64,000 bases of DNA from Hymenolepis diminuta. Lineage: Eukaryota > Platyhelminthes > Cestoda > Cyclophyllidea > Hymenolepididae. Below, one piece after another: positions 1 through 11,081 of the stretch (the first letter of the stretch is position 1; every line of letters starts with the position of its first letter). The notes beneath the pieces are model-generated. The model searched no databases. It was not told the origin of the DNA and saw only the letters and a list, made by a program, of their open reading frames with translations. The DNA lies in assembly GCA_900708905.1 (NCBI GenBank), contig CAADRB010000041.1, positions 693,158 through 757,157 of the forward strand. Direction: 5' to 3'. Made by a program: the position numbers and the translations under genes.

Positions 1-16
1 ATACAGCAAAACATAC

Positions 17-178
17 CTTAAACGATGTACACCTTGTAATATGAAACTTTGAAACACATTTGATAGGATGCCGACAAAACAAAGCTCGAAGTCGCCCGAG
101 ATGAACAGTCTCCACATATTTATGATTCGACCATCATCCTTATCAATACTCGGGTGCACATCGGTCCTGGCTGCTTGA
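17..178 (-). CDS. Internal exon of an unidentified gene running off the left edge
   Basis: On the minus strand a coding stretch of 53 codons ends at a strong 5' splice site (AAG|gtatgt, exon edge at 17) and begins after an AG at 179-180 (aataacag). The frame is open with no stop and encodes a hydrophilic N-terminal part (DVHPSIDKDDGRIINMWRLF) followed by one hydrophobic stretch (FELCFVGILSNVFQSFIL) that could be a membrane segment. A second possible acceptor, about 20 bases upstream on the minus strand (gatagcag), would extend the exon in phase by CFFQNNS. Neither acceptor has a long pyrimidine tract. The downstream exons lie outside the window. I do not recognise the family; a membrane protein is an inference from the single hydrophobic run. 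Confidence 0.5.
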
Positions 179-3100
179 CTGTTATTTTGGAAGAAACACT
201 GCTATCATTCGGAAAGTGTTTTCATCTCCGATCTCCAATAACATGAAAACAGCTTACATTCATGCGTAAAGTTTTAATTTAGGCCATATAGTGCTTTGGG
301 TTAACTGCATTACGTCATATCTTTTCTCTCTCTCCCTTCCTCGGCTTTGAACCAACTGTAGTATAGAAATATCTAGTGGGCAATTGGATTATGGCAGCAG
401 AAACAAGACTATCTAGCATTACTTCAGCATAAAATAGCCTTAATTTTGCAAAACCATTGTAGTAATATGGCATACAACGTTATTTACTGGTAAGTAAAGC
501 AGCGTAGATAACCTATTTAATCTTTGATGAGACAAACAATAACTTCCTTTAAACCACAAACGATTGGTGGCAAGCTTTTGGACGGAAAATATCAATATTA
601 TAATGGAATACTTATATAGTAAATATAAGGTGCAAGTAAAATAATATTTTAATGAATATATATAGTGTATATATGTAATATTTAATAATAGAATAAAGAA
701 CTGTGTTTTTTTTAATGACTCAATATGGTTTCTTCGGTCTCTCAAATTATTCATAATTTGTCAGTGATTCATAAAAAACATTCTTCAATGAATGAAAGCT
801 ACATTTAAAGATCAAACATAATTAATTAAGACGTAAAAAGTCGGCCTCGCATGAATTTAAATTGCGCTGGATGTGTATTACTAGGGTACAGCATCATTTT
901 ACAATAAATATGTCTTATTGTTGATAATTCATTTTGAAGTCTTTCGCGCCAAAAGTCTTGTCAGAGGAAAACTCTCATATTAAAGGGGTGACGAAAAAGA
1001 TCATTTAAGTGGAGAAACGATCAATAAATTGTAAATTGCATTAAGTTTCAGTTAGGTGAAATGTCAATGTTATTCAGTCTGATAAATGTTGCTTAGTGAT
1101 TTTGAAAATTGAGCAGAAAGATGCGTATATTGAGTCGAGAAGGATTAAATTTAATTATTAATATGTAATCAATGCATATGAAATTCTATGTCTATTAAAC
1201 GTACTTAGGAGCTTAACCAAATATAATGACCTTCCTAAAGGCTATCAGGTAACAACAGTCTCTTCTAAATCAGAAGACAAGGATTTGTGTAGAGGGGAAA
1301 AAGTATATGGAATGAAGGAGAAGGGGTTATTTAGAAATCAAAATTTGGAAGAGCAAGGAATGAGTGGAAATGGGGCTATGATAAAGAGGCCCTAATTCGG
1401 TATTCTAATAGGAGTTTGAACTTTTTTGACAAATTTTTTGAGCAGACATATGAGTCAACATGTGCGCCTCATAGAATGATACACTTTATTTCCATGTTTT
1501 TATTGCTTTCTATTTCTTTTTGATATATTTTTATTTGGTACATTTCCAATGCTTATTAGCTTATCTCTACTTCTGGTACGTTTATTTATTCACCTGCTAT
1601 TTATTTCGCATTTACATAGCTGAGATTATTTTGATTCTTTTCAGTCGTATGCTCCCTGACCTCGTCGTTTCTTTTACGACTTCTAATAATTCTATTCCCA
1701 AACACTCATTAACCCAAAGTTCACTTTGGAAAAACGCTTCCAAACACTAATGCTTCAAAAGCCGAAGGAAATCTACACCTTAATTGTGTTAATAACTGCT
1801 TAGGTCCAATCCTTTCAAGTAAAGTGAAAATAGTTATTGCGGATAACACGCAGAGGATTAGTTTCTGCATCAGAGCGTATGAATAAAAGCATTAATAGAG
1901 ATAGGGTCTCCTTTATTTTGATTTAACCCTGTCACCTTTCCAAACAGTAGCAATTAATTATCATAAAAGATTTATTCGGTCGTCATTGGAAGCATAATTT
2001 GCCTATTGTTAGTACAATAAACAGAAGAAATAGTTTAATCATTGTCAAAGTAAATTCACATTGTGATAATACATGCAAATGAAGGCATGACAGATTTTTT
2101 AGTCTTTTACTAATTAGTGAAAGCACAAGAATGATTCAACTAATAATTATTGACTCTTAAAATGACGATAGGCACTTTAAACTTCAAGCTACAAATCTTG
2201 GCTGTTAGTTAAAGGTGAGTAACTGTTAAGTGCATTTGATTTGACACCCATATGAAAAGAAGGTCAGAATTGAAACGATAAAATGAAAGATAACAAAAGG
2301 GGTATTTAAAGGAATTAAACGCATGAAACGGCGTACGATTGGTGCTTTGAATTGCTGATAGAGATGTCAACAGTTTTAAGCTGCTGACCGCAAAGCCTTT
2401 GATGGTTAAGTTGCTGACTTGCCAATCATAATGTATCCACTGTTAAAAGTCAGAGACGAGGTTGATAACGTCTATTCTGTGGATAAAAATGTGCTTTGTT
2501 TTTTGGTCCTCTTTCACCTAGTCCTAACAGGCAGTGCTCAATCAAAAATAAAATATTTATGTAAAACTCCGTGTCTTAAATTAACACACAACACAAAAAT
2601 TTTTTATTAATTTGGGAGACAGTCTCAAATATAATGAGAAAAGGATGAATAATACATTTATTTAATATTTCAGCATCGTCGTAAGCGAAAAATTGGACTA
2701 AATATTTGAAATAAAAATGTTTAGTAATTAATTGAGATCATATTCGGCGTAATCAATATGTAGCGCAGATGGCAAAAGTATTTATTGACTACCAACCGAC
2801 TTCAATAATAAGGACTGACGATTAATCTTCGCAGGACAAGGAATTTCAGGTATTCAAAAACCGAGTGCCTGGACGCTAAGGCATGGTCAGAAGGGAAAAC
2901 ACGTCTAAAGGGATTTAGCCACTAAAATAACTGAAATTGATTTAATTTTATTAAATAGTCCAAATTTGCAAAGCATAATTTGTCGACGGAGTTGAGCGTC
3001 TAAATAAAAGAATCAATCTTGCTGTACAGAGTAGAGGGTACAACCTTGTAACCAATATGCTGAAATTGTGATTTTTACGGGAATAGAGCTCACGATGCAG

Positions 3101-5396
3101 GAGCAGATATAGGTAGAAATCGATAGGCCTCTAACAGAACGGAGGGAAGTGATACGCAGAACTATATAAAGAGTATGATTTTTCTAGGTAAGAATCGGAA
3201 AGTGAAACTTAACGTAGACGAAGATATAATTACTACATATGTTTATCCCAAACACTGGAATAATTCATTACCAATTCTGCCTTGCTAGGATTTTATACTT
3301 GACGTCCATAAAATTAAAAATGATCGGTTTTTACTTATTTACAACGTTTTTGAGTTAAATAATGTAAATGCCGATGGAATAGAATTCTTAAATTGCATTA
3401 GAAACTGTTATCTAAACAGGAATTTACTAATTTATTATTTAGGCTCTAAGAGCCTGGTTACATAAAGGTCATTATTATTAACAGAGGTAATACTAAAAAA
3501 ATTCACAATTTTTAATTGTGAGAAGCAGTTGACATCGAACAGTAATAAGTTCAACAGATGATGAGGGGAAGGGATCAAAAAAGATAGAGAGGTAACTTCA
3601 AAATAACGAAGAGTTCAATTTCAGTTAATTTTTATACTTGAGTTCTACAATATTTGCCAACTGGACAGTTGACGTTACAATATTCAAATTTCACGATTCC
3701 ACCTCCTGAATTGCAGTAAATGCTTGTCTACGATGGTTAGTGCTTACTGACTGGTACTACCTACCCAGAAAGGGTCGGTCTTGCCGCTTCATTTTTTCTT
3801 CCAGTGGTTGAGAAGGCAAATAATTTTTTGTGATATTCCACAGTATACAAATTTAGCATTAGCAAAGACGCCCGGCTAAGTTGTCTTCCTTCTTTAATTA
3901 TCACGATTTTCACGATAAGATGGAGAACAGTCTAGTTAGAGCCGACCAAAGTAAATCGGAAATAATCATAAAGACCATGTTGAAAATTGAATCGGGTAAA
4001 TGCTCAAAGTTAAACTAATAACGCAAAGTTATATTGCTCTTTAGAAGATGCAAGCATTCTGAGAGGAGTGTAAAACACCCAGTTAAAACGCCTCTGAGAG
4101 AGTGGGAGTAGAGGATCTTCCTATTTCTTTCGGTTTCGCATAATGAAATATCACATCAGATGATTAAGCTGAGTGTCTGAGTGATCATGCACTCTTATTC
4201 ATGTCACAACAACTTTCTTCTAGGAACGCAAGACCGTGTTGAGATGAGTTCTACTTTCAGCTGCAATTACATTCGTAGCATAATCAACCGACATAATATT
4301 TAATTTTAGGTGATTCTTTGCACATCTGTATTAATAGACAGATGAAATTTTTCTAACACGTAACGTTGAGAAACGTAACAGTAATATTTGATTTCCTGAT
4401 ATCTGGATAATTGTTCAGAGGTGTAATATTTTGATGCGCCTGTCTCTGAATTAAATTTCAGCGATCTGAGCATGTTTAGCAGAATCTCACATTCATTGCT
4501 ATGCCGAGTAATTTCGTAGGGAGATCGAAGTCGGCTCTTTCAACATCCTAATTAGAAGGCATTTACCTTATTGTCTTTAATTATTTTAATCGTCTTTATT
4601 AAATCTGTAGATATAAATACACATGCTTAATTCTACTCTCGGCTCTACTCCTACTTCAGCTTTTATCCATAACTCCTGCCAGCTAACTACTACAACCGCG
4701 TTCCCCAGCCAACATTTCTCTGTTTTCAGCTTCTCCTTTCAGTCTCAATTTCCAGCAATCTACTTAAATCCTGCTTTTATGGCTCTCCCTGTTACTTCTC
4801 GTGCCTTTTTATTAAAGACATATCCTTATTAAATCTAGTATCTTCTTAATCCTTGAACCTCTGCATCTGATGACTTTGATCTCATCATCCCACAAGATGG
4901 CGAACCTCTAGGTCAATTCCACAGTGATGCAAATTATGTAAATTAACATACGTCTGGCTCATTCAAGCCATATTTCCCCTTATTGCTTATGAAATAGTGA
5001 GATACATGAAACTTTAAACTCTCTCCAGATTTTGATTCATGAAATGCTCTATTTACATGCAGATGATCATTCAGCACATGTTTTCCTAATTAATCGGATG
5101 CACAATCTAGTTCTCTCAGACTGAACGATGAGTTTTATTAGGTGAGCAATTAATCTAGACAAGTAAAAAGTACAAGTCTCTCAATTGTGAAGGTTTTTCT
5201 AATCTCATTTGTTAATTACCTAAATAATTTTATTAAATATTATCAAGAGATGTTAGGTTTGAGAATTGAAGTCGGTAATGTACTGGAAACGAGTTACCTT
5301 ATTTGTGGATATTCCACTCCTGTTCTAACATGTCGGCATAGATTCTTCGTCTTATTGCTAATAGATTTATTTGAGCATACATATTTACCAAACTCA
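179..5396. other. AT-rich noncoding stretch, no gene recognised
   Basis: Between the left-edge exon and the 3' end of PH-like gene A. Only short chance reading frames are present, none with convincing codon pattern plus splice sites. It may contain introns or upstream exons of the left-edge gene. A polypyrimidine run lies at about 325-345. No RNA gene was recognised. Confidence 0.5.
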
Positions 5397-5402
5397 TTTA
5401 TT
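5397..5402 (-). terminator. Possible polyadenylation signal of PH-like gene A
   Basis: AATAAA on the minus strand (TTTATT on plus), about 210 bases downstream of the gene A stop codon. In AT-rich DNA this hexamer is common, so the assignment rests only on position. Confidence 0.3.
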
Positions 5403-5611
5403 CCCTTTAAATAATGAACTAAAATCCATATAACCTATTTGATTTTATCTTAAAAAATAAATTAATATTTGTATTACAACCACATCGATCTTGGCACAAT
5501 ATTAAAAAACAGTGACCAGTTTGCAAAGGGAAGTAGCTTTTATCGGAAGAAAGCAAATCTCAATGGTCAAATAGGAAATAAATTTTCAGAGAGAAAATAT
5601 TGGCAAGCCTC

Positions 5612-5867
5612 TTAGAAACTAAGACTGTCAGAGAAAGATGAGTCATTCCTATTATTTTTTAAATAAACAAAAGAATAGTACGATTCGTTGTAAGGATGCA
5701 CTTCGAAGGGATTGTGCTGCAAGGCACTAGGGTTTCGGTTAAAGTAGTACAAACCATCGTTATGTTTGCGTCCATGTTTACCCTCTCCTGCACCTACAAC
5801 GCGTTCAAAGTCATTTAATTCTGTAATGGGAGTTTCCATGAGAATGTGAAGAGATGGAGAAGTGTTT
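5612..5867 (-). CDS. PH-like gene A, exon 3 (C-terminal exon)
   Basis: Starts directly after a textbook 3' splice site (cgttttcag) at 5868-5876 on the minus strand and stays open for 84 codons to a stop at 5612-5614. The first base (A) completes the AG left by exon 2 into an Arg codon. The encoded segment begins NTSPSLHILMETPITELNDF and is rich in Asn, Tyr, Phe and Ser, ending in SDSLSF. It has no recognisable domain and no membrane segment. An internal ATG 10 codons in could suggest a small separate gene, but the open frame reaching exactly to the acceptor and the matching phase argue for a terminal exon. Confidence 0.7.
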
Positions 5868-6448
5868 CTGAAAACGAAAACATATAATAAAAAGTTGGCT
5901 TAAGCAGAACAACTAAACATGCAGAAAATCAAAGGTGTGTTCAGTGAAGAAGACATGAGTAATGGTTGGCATATGAGATGAATATAAGGCGGTTAAGAGT
6001 ATTTTAATTGCACTAAAATTTAGCTGATGAATGGAATGTTTTAATGAGGTTTGCTATGCAAATTTATTGAGTTATATCCTTTGTAAATGTTGTGTTCTTA
6101 ACCAGAAGAAGTGTTATTTGTTTTATATGAATTCACTAAATTAAATCTTAATACTGATTTTAATTTTTAAGAAAATATTTCCCTGTATTCCGTAATGAAA
6201 TCGCCACGTTCATATCATTCCGAAACCAGCTAGAAATATTTGGAAGAAAATTAAAATAAAATCAAAGGGACTAAGCCCTCAAAAGACCGTTTAAAAGTAC
6301 CTTTTTTATTCCAGTCGGGCTTGAATGGGTTATGAATAAAGGCAATTATAGTAGAAATCGGGTAAATTCCCAATAAAGGTAATCGTGATCTATAGGATTA
6401 TGATAAATGTAAGAATTCTTGACAAAAACTGGCATCAAATGTACATAC

Positions 6449-6535
6449 CTTAATTCACACCTCGAGTCTGGTTGAGGGTTTTGATTTCTGACGGTTCCTC
6501 GCTGTGGAAACATCGCTTGACCTCTTGAAGTGCTC
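6449..6535 (-). CDS. PH-like gene A, exon 2
   Basis: An 87-base exon with a good acceptor (ctacattttag, ending at 6536) and a strong donor (TTAAG|gtatgtac, 6447-6448 being the GT). Of the three frames, the one starting after the first base is open across the exon (28 codons, STSRGQAMFPQRG then a Gln/Asn/Pro-rich part). It takes one base from exon 1 (AG+G = Arg) and leaves AG for exon 3 (AG+A = Arg), so both junctions are phase-compatible. Too short to appear in a plain ORF search. Composition is polar and probably disordered, like the tail encoded by exon 1. Confidence 0.7.
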
Positions 6536-8799
6536 CTAAAATGTAGAATGTAACAGAATAAAATTCGAAGAAATAAAAGTATCTTTACAGATCAATGAAA
6601 AATCGTTGTATGTATAGATGAAGATATAATTATGAATAATCAATAAATATTTTCCTTTGACAAAATTAGCACTTTGTTTCATATTTCCTTCCCATTGTTA
6701 CTGAGAATAACGCTTATCCCTCAAATTGTTAATGCGTATTACGCTTAAATGTAATTTTCTGAATTGAGTAGTAATAAGTCTTTACTTTGGCAATGAGTGC
6801 TTCCATCCTTCTCTGACTAGGATATTAGCTTGTTGATTTTATGGAGAAGCGAAATATATTTCGGCACCTCCCACTTTTAAAATTAACTTATAGGCACTGC
6901 TATTCAGATCTGCCCTGTTCATCGTGGAATAATATGAGAGTACCAAATTACGATTTATATTTTATTGCTTCATTAGATCAAACAAAATTAATTTCCCTCG
7001 AGGACATTCCGTCTTTTATAGTGATAACTTCGTTCACGATGGCTTGGGTAAAAGAAACAGCCAATTAGGGAGCTTGATAATCTACACCTTACTGTATTTG
7101 AAGCATAAAGTAACTTAGCATGAGAATATTAAAATGAACTTTCAAAAGAGTCATACTATGTCCAAATTATCCGGTTATTTGAAAAAAAACTCATAAATTA
7201 ACCCATTCACGACGGGTTCTATTTCACTATGATATATTTTAAATAATTTGTAATTATATTTATTAATTTCAATCCACAACTAATATATAAATTTCAGAGT
7301 ATAATATTAATAGGATGTTTTATGTTAAGAAGGATAACAAATTATTGGTCAAATCTTAATTAAAAAAGATTTATTACCTAAATATTTGACAGAAAATTGA
7401 CATTTTAAAGCATATAATTACCGATAAATTTCCCTTTCATTATTTACGAAAGATTTGAAAGATAAACAGAGCCATTTGAAGACTACTAATACTTATCTAC
7501 TGTGTTATTCAAAAAAAAGCTTTAATTTTTAATAATGCCATTCAATGCATAAATTATTTCTTTTTCTTACATCTCAGTGAAACCTTGACAATGTTCATTT
7601 ACGCTGTAAAAGAAGTATCGAAAAGTTAATTGATAATTTTTACTCGGCCGCTAGTATCAAATAAAATATGCACCCAACAATTTTATGTTTACCTATTTCA
7701 TGTGATTTAATATTTTTTCATTGTTTACACCATGGTATATTTTGTATTTATATTTAATCACCTCCTTTGTTTTTATTATGTTATTTTTAAACTCATTTTT
7801 TCATAGGGTAACTGCTCATAGTAATTACTTGCATTACACTAAAGCTGTAAATTATTAATTTTCATCAATAATAAAAGTATATAATCAAACAATTTTATTT
7901 TTATGCTAAACACCAAAAATCGGCCAAAGCTAGTGAGTCACCCAGTTACTCTGTAACTAATTTATCATACGCTACGGCTCCAAGCTGGTAGCTTTCATTT
8001 ATACAATAAACACCGATAACATATCTAATTTTTATATTCGCCGGTTGAAGGTAATTATAATTACTAAATCTTTTTTGTTAACTTTTTCTATTCCAGGAAA
8101 ATATTTTCGAAAATAAATACTAGGAAACCTATACTTTGCAATTTTCTCCATTTTATTACTGTAATTCGAACGAATTTCCCGAAAGACTGGTGCATGTTTA
8201 GACTGGTGCACATCTTTTTAAATTTTCGACATAATAACATAAAAATCTTTATTTCAAAAGTATTTATTGAAGGAAATTGATAAAATCCTCATGATATATC
8301 GGACTTATTTTCGAGTTGCAATTATCCATTTCTTTCCATTGGAGCTTGAAATTTTAAGAAAGTTATTTTTAAGAAATCTCCTTTTCCAGGTAGTTTCTAA
8401 ATAGCCAGGGCAGCAAAGCGGTGAAATAAGCGTTATTGTCCATAAGTTAGTCCTTAGTGGATAGGATATTCTACATTTTCATTGTCATATAATTATATTG
8501 CACTTTTTGCAGATATCACAACAATTTTGCTGCCTTTATCGATTTGGTTATTTGATATAATTTTAAATCATGTTATGTGAACAAGATCAAAATAAATGTA
8601 CTATATTTTTAATGCTTAGAGATCTGTGTGCGTATTTATTAAATTTAATTTATTAAAATTTGTAAATAAATTAAGCAGGCAAGCACCGGTAATGTAAATC
8701 TGCAAGCGAATGCAAGATTAGTCAAATTACAGTCGGATATTTAAAAACATTTCCATACGCTCGTTTAATATCTATTTATATTTATCTCGCTCAACATAC

Positions 8800-9818
8800 C
8801 TCTTTGGTGACTTCTTCTCTGAATATCCATTTGACTGAGAATTAAATGACTTCCTGTTTGATGGTTTAGGACCTTTCTTCGAGACCACATAAAATTTGCC
8901 ATCATCATGGTAGTTTCGAGTATCAATTCTCTCCTCTGCAATGAATTCCTTTAAAGTAACCATTTTTGCGAATTTTTGATGCTTTGAAGCTTCCGCTTTG
9001 GCATGTCTTTGTTTTTGTTGTGGCTGTTCCTGAATCAAACCTTCATTTTCCGATTTGTCTTCATCAACATCACCTTCTTCAGCCTCATGAATAAGTTCCA
9101 CAGGAATCTCCTCGGTACTCCTGTTTTTGCGAGTATCAGAGGATATCGGAATAGCAGGTGGAATCTGTCGTGCTCTGTCCACTTCTTCGACACTATTTTT
9201 AGCCTTGACTTCCATGGCACTGAGAGTATCTTCAGATCTCGATGCAGGACTTGGAAGTTTGTTGATTGGTTCATCAACATTTTGCATTGCCACGTCTTCA
9301 TAACCCTCTGCAGTCTGGAAATTCATAGAAACACCCTCGTCGATAGCAGGCTGAGTTGGCTCCGGGGCTTCATATCCATCGGAGACCGGAGCCGAAGATT
9401 CGTTGTTCTGCTTTGGAAGAACAGACGCCGAAGTATAGGCAAAATTACGTGTGAAAACAAAGTCTTGAAGATTTTTCAACGATTCATTCCCTGGGGTTCT
9501 AACTACCTCAAACCTTGCAGATCCATCATATAAATTGATCTCAAAGATGGCATGATTAGGGTCGGTCGGGAAACAGTGAATTTGAACAATATCATCAAGT
9601 TCAAACACTTTTTCCATCATTTTATTGCCTGGTCGGAAAATCACCTGATTTTGAGTCTTCACTAATATTATTGGTAGAATAACCTCCGATTCTTTCATAT
9701 CTTCCAGACATATGAGGGCATTTCGAGCAGAGAATGGGCTTTGACTGAAAGTGCTTCTCCCGCCGATCCATTCCAGTTGAAATGGGAAAACCTGACTTTC
9801 AACCTGCTGTGGTGCCAT
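8800..9818 (-). CDS. PH-like domain protein A, exon 1 (domain and tail)
   Basis: Start is the first ATG (9818; MAPQQVESQV), after an in-frame TGA a few codons upstream. Residues about 8-128 form a PH-like module: several beta strands (LPIILVKTQNQVIFRPG, FEINLYDGSARFEVVR) closed by a C-terminal helix (LKNLQDFVF). Residues about 130-339 are an acidic, Pro/Ser/Glu/Lys-rich, probably disordered tail with repeated DGY/EGYEDV pieces. The frame runs on to a stop at 8772, giving a 348-aa single-exon protein, but AAGAG|gtatgttg at 8799 is a strong donor and joins in phase to two downstream exons, giving 453 aa (1,362 coding bases). The domain resembles the family listed as trematode PH-like; function is not established, and a lipid- or protein-binding adaptor role is only an inference. 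Paralogous in layout to genes B and C in this window. Confidence 0.8.
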
Positions 9819-9865
9819 TTCGCTAATTGACACTTCTTTAGATCAGTATTAGGATGTAGCATGCG

Positions 9866-9893
9866 TATTTAAATTGAACTTTCTCTCTATTGG
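9866..9893 (-). promoter_or_regulatory. Core promoter of PH-like gene A (CCAAT and TATA-like boxes)
   Basis: On the minus strand, AACCAAT (CCAAT at 9889-9893) is followed after 15 bases by TTTAAATA (9866-9873), 48 bases upstream of the ATG. The spacing predicts a transcript start near 9840 and a very short 5' UTR. The same two boxes occur upstream of genes B and C. Confidence 0.45.
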
Positions 9894-10886
9894 TTACGTA
9901 AGTCTAGGGTGTGCGCGATGTCTCCTAATTGCACATGGATTGGTACTAGGCAACCAACAGTCACAAAAGTGCGAAAGACACTTTGGCATATAGGTGAATA
10001 ATCTTGCGGTATATTGTTTTAATTAAGTAGATATCTTGCAATTAATTTGACAATTTCATACTTCATGAGACTGTTATTAATCACTGGCTATTTAAATGGT
10101 GGAATATCTAATGAATAAAAATTTACTTTCTTGCTGAGTCAATTCGCCAATCATTAACAAAACAAAATGTTACGAATTTTGAAATGGAATACAATCATTT
10201 TATTAAATCAATTAATTTAATAGAAAATAAAATTTATATATGAAATTCATTTTGTTTAAAAAGTGAAAAACATAGATGTATTAAATAAATTTGAAATTGT
10301 GCTTTAATTCAGTTCAGAATTTTAAAATGAAGTAGTTTATTTAACCTTCATTATTGACTGAATAAAAGAATGAAGTAACTAATATCTTCACTATTTTTCT
10401 TAAATCAGCAACAAAGGCACATTTTGCACAGTCTTTTTTTATTTATTGACTAATATAAGATAATTTATATGATATTTTTTGCAATACTTTGACAAATTCA
10501 GAACTGTGAAGAGAGAGCTTTTCATCAAACGGATCAACAAACGGTACAACACACCCAAATTAAATTTGAACAATATACACTTCTCTCAAAAGTGATAATA
10601 TAGCTAATAATTTGGAACATACTGATTGTAAATATTTTAGAATGGGGAAGTATATGACTTGGCGATAAGTGCAAGAAGGAAATAGAAGTGAATATATATC
10701 CTGTTATTATAAAAATATTTAGATGGTGAATCTGGTAAGTTTGTATCAAATAGAACATATATTAACCAAATTTATAAAATTTTAATTCAAATGATCTTAC
10801 AAGTTCAGTACTTCTCATAATCGTTGACCTTGAAATGCTGGTTGAATAGTCAGATTCCCAGATTGGCTACGGCTGAACTGACGTGC

Positions 10887-11081
10887 TTAAGTCCTAATGC
10901 AAAATTCTTTCCCAAATCTCCGATCTTTTCCCCAAATGGTAAAACCGGGGGTTCCAGATTCTAGTGGTAGTCGGTTATCAAAAAATCTTTCCTTTTGATG
11001 GATTCTTCGTTCCTTCAAAGTGCTTTCACCTAGGGATATATTGTCATTCCAATTGGAAATTTCCGTGCTTTTCCTCTTCAT
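10887..11081 (-). other. Coding-like small ORF, possibly a stray or decayed exon
   Basis: A 64-codon minus-strand frame from an ATG to TAA, open about 10 codons further upstream. It encodes a polar, charged peptide (KSTEISNWNDNISLGE at the start, FTIWGKDRRFGKEF near the end) with base composition richer in GC than its surroundings. No clear acceptor was found at its 5' side. Just upstream, another frame (11155-11225) reads a basic Arg/Asn-rich stretch, which could mean a frameshifted remnant. Not recognised; could be a terminal exon, a pseudogene piece or chance. Confidence 0.25.

Noticed and set aside
3131..3186. About 50-base plus-strand exon candidate (ctctaacag ... TTCTAG|gtaaga)
   Set aside because: One open frame exists, but length and context do not rise above chance.
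8772..8799. Tail of the long gene A ORF (YVERDKYK then stop) as true C terminus
   Set aside because: It lies beyond a strong gtatgt donor that joins in phase to two further exons; treated as intron read-through, though unspliced transcripts cannot be excluded.
9003..9533. 176-codon plus-strand ORF
   Set aside because: Antisense shadow of PH-like gene A; hydrophobic, biased composition and no features of its own.
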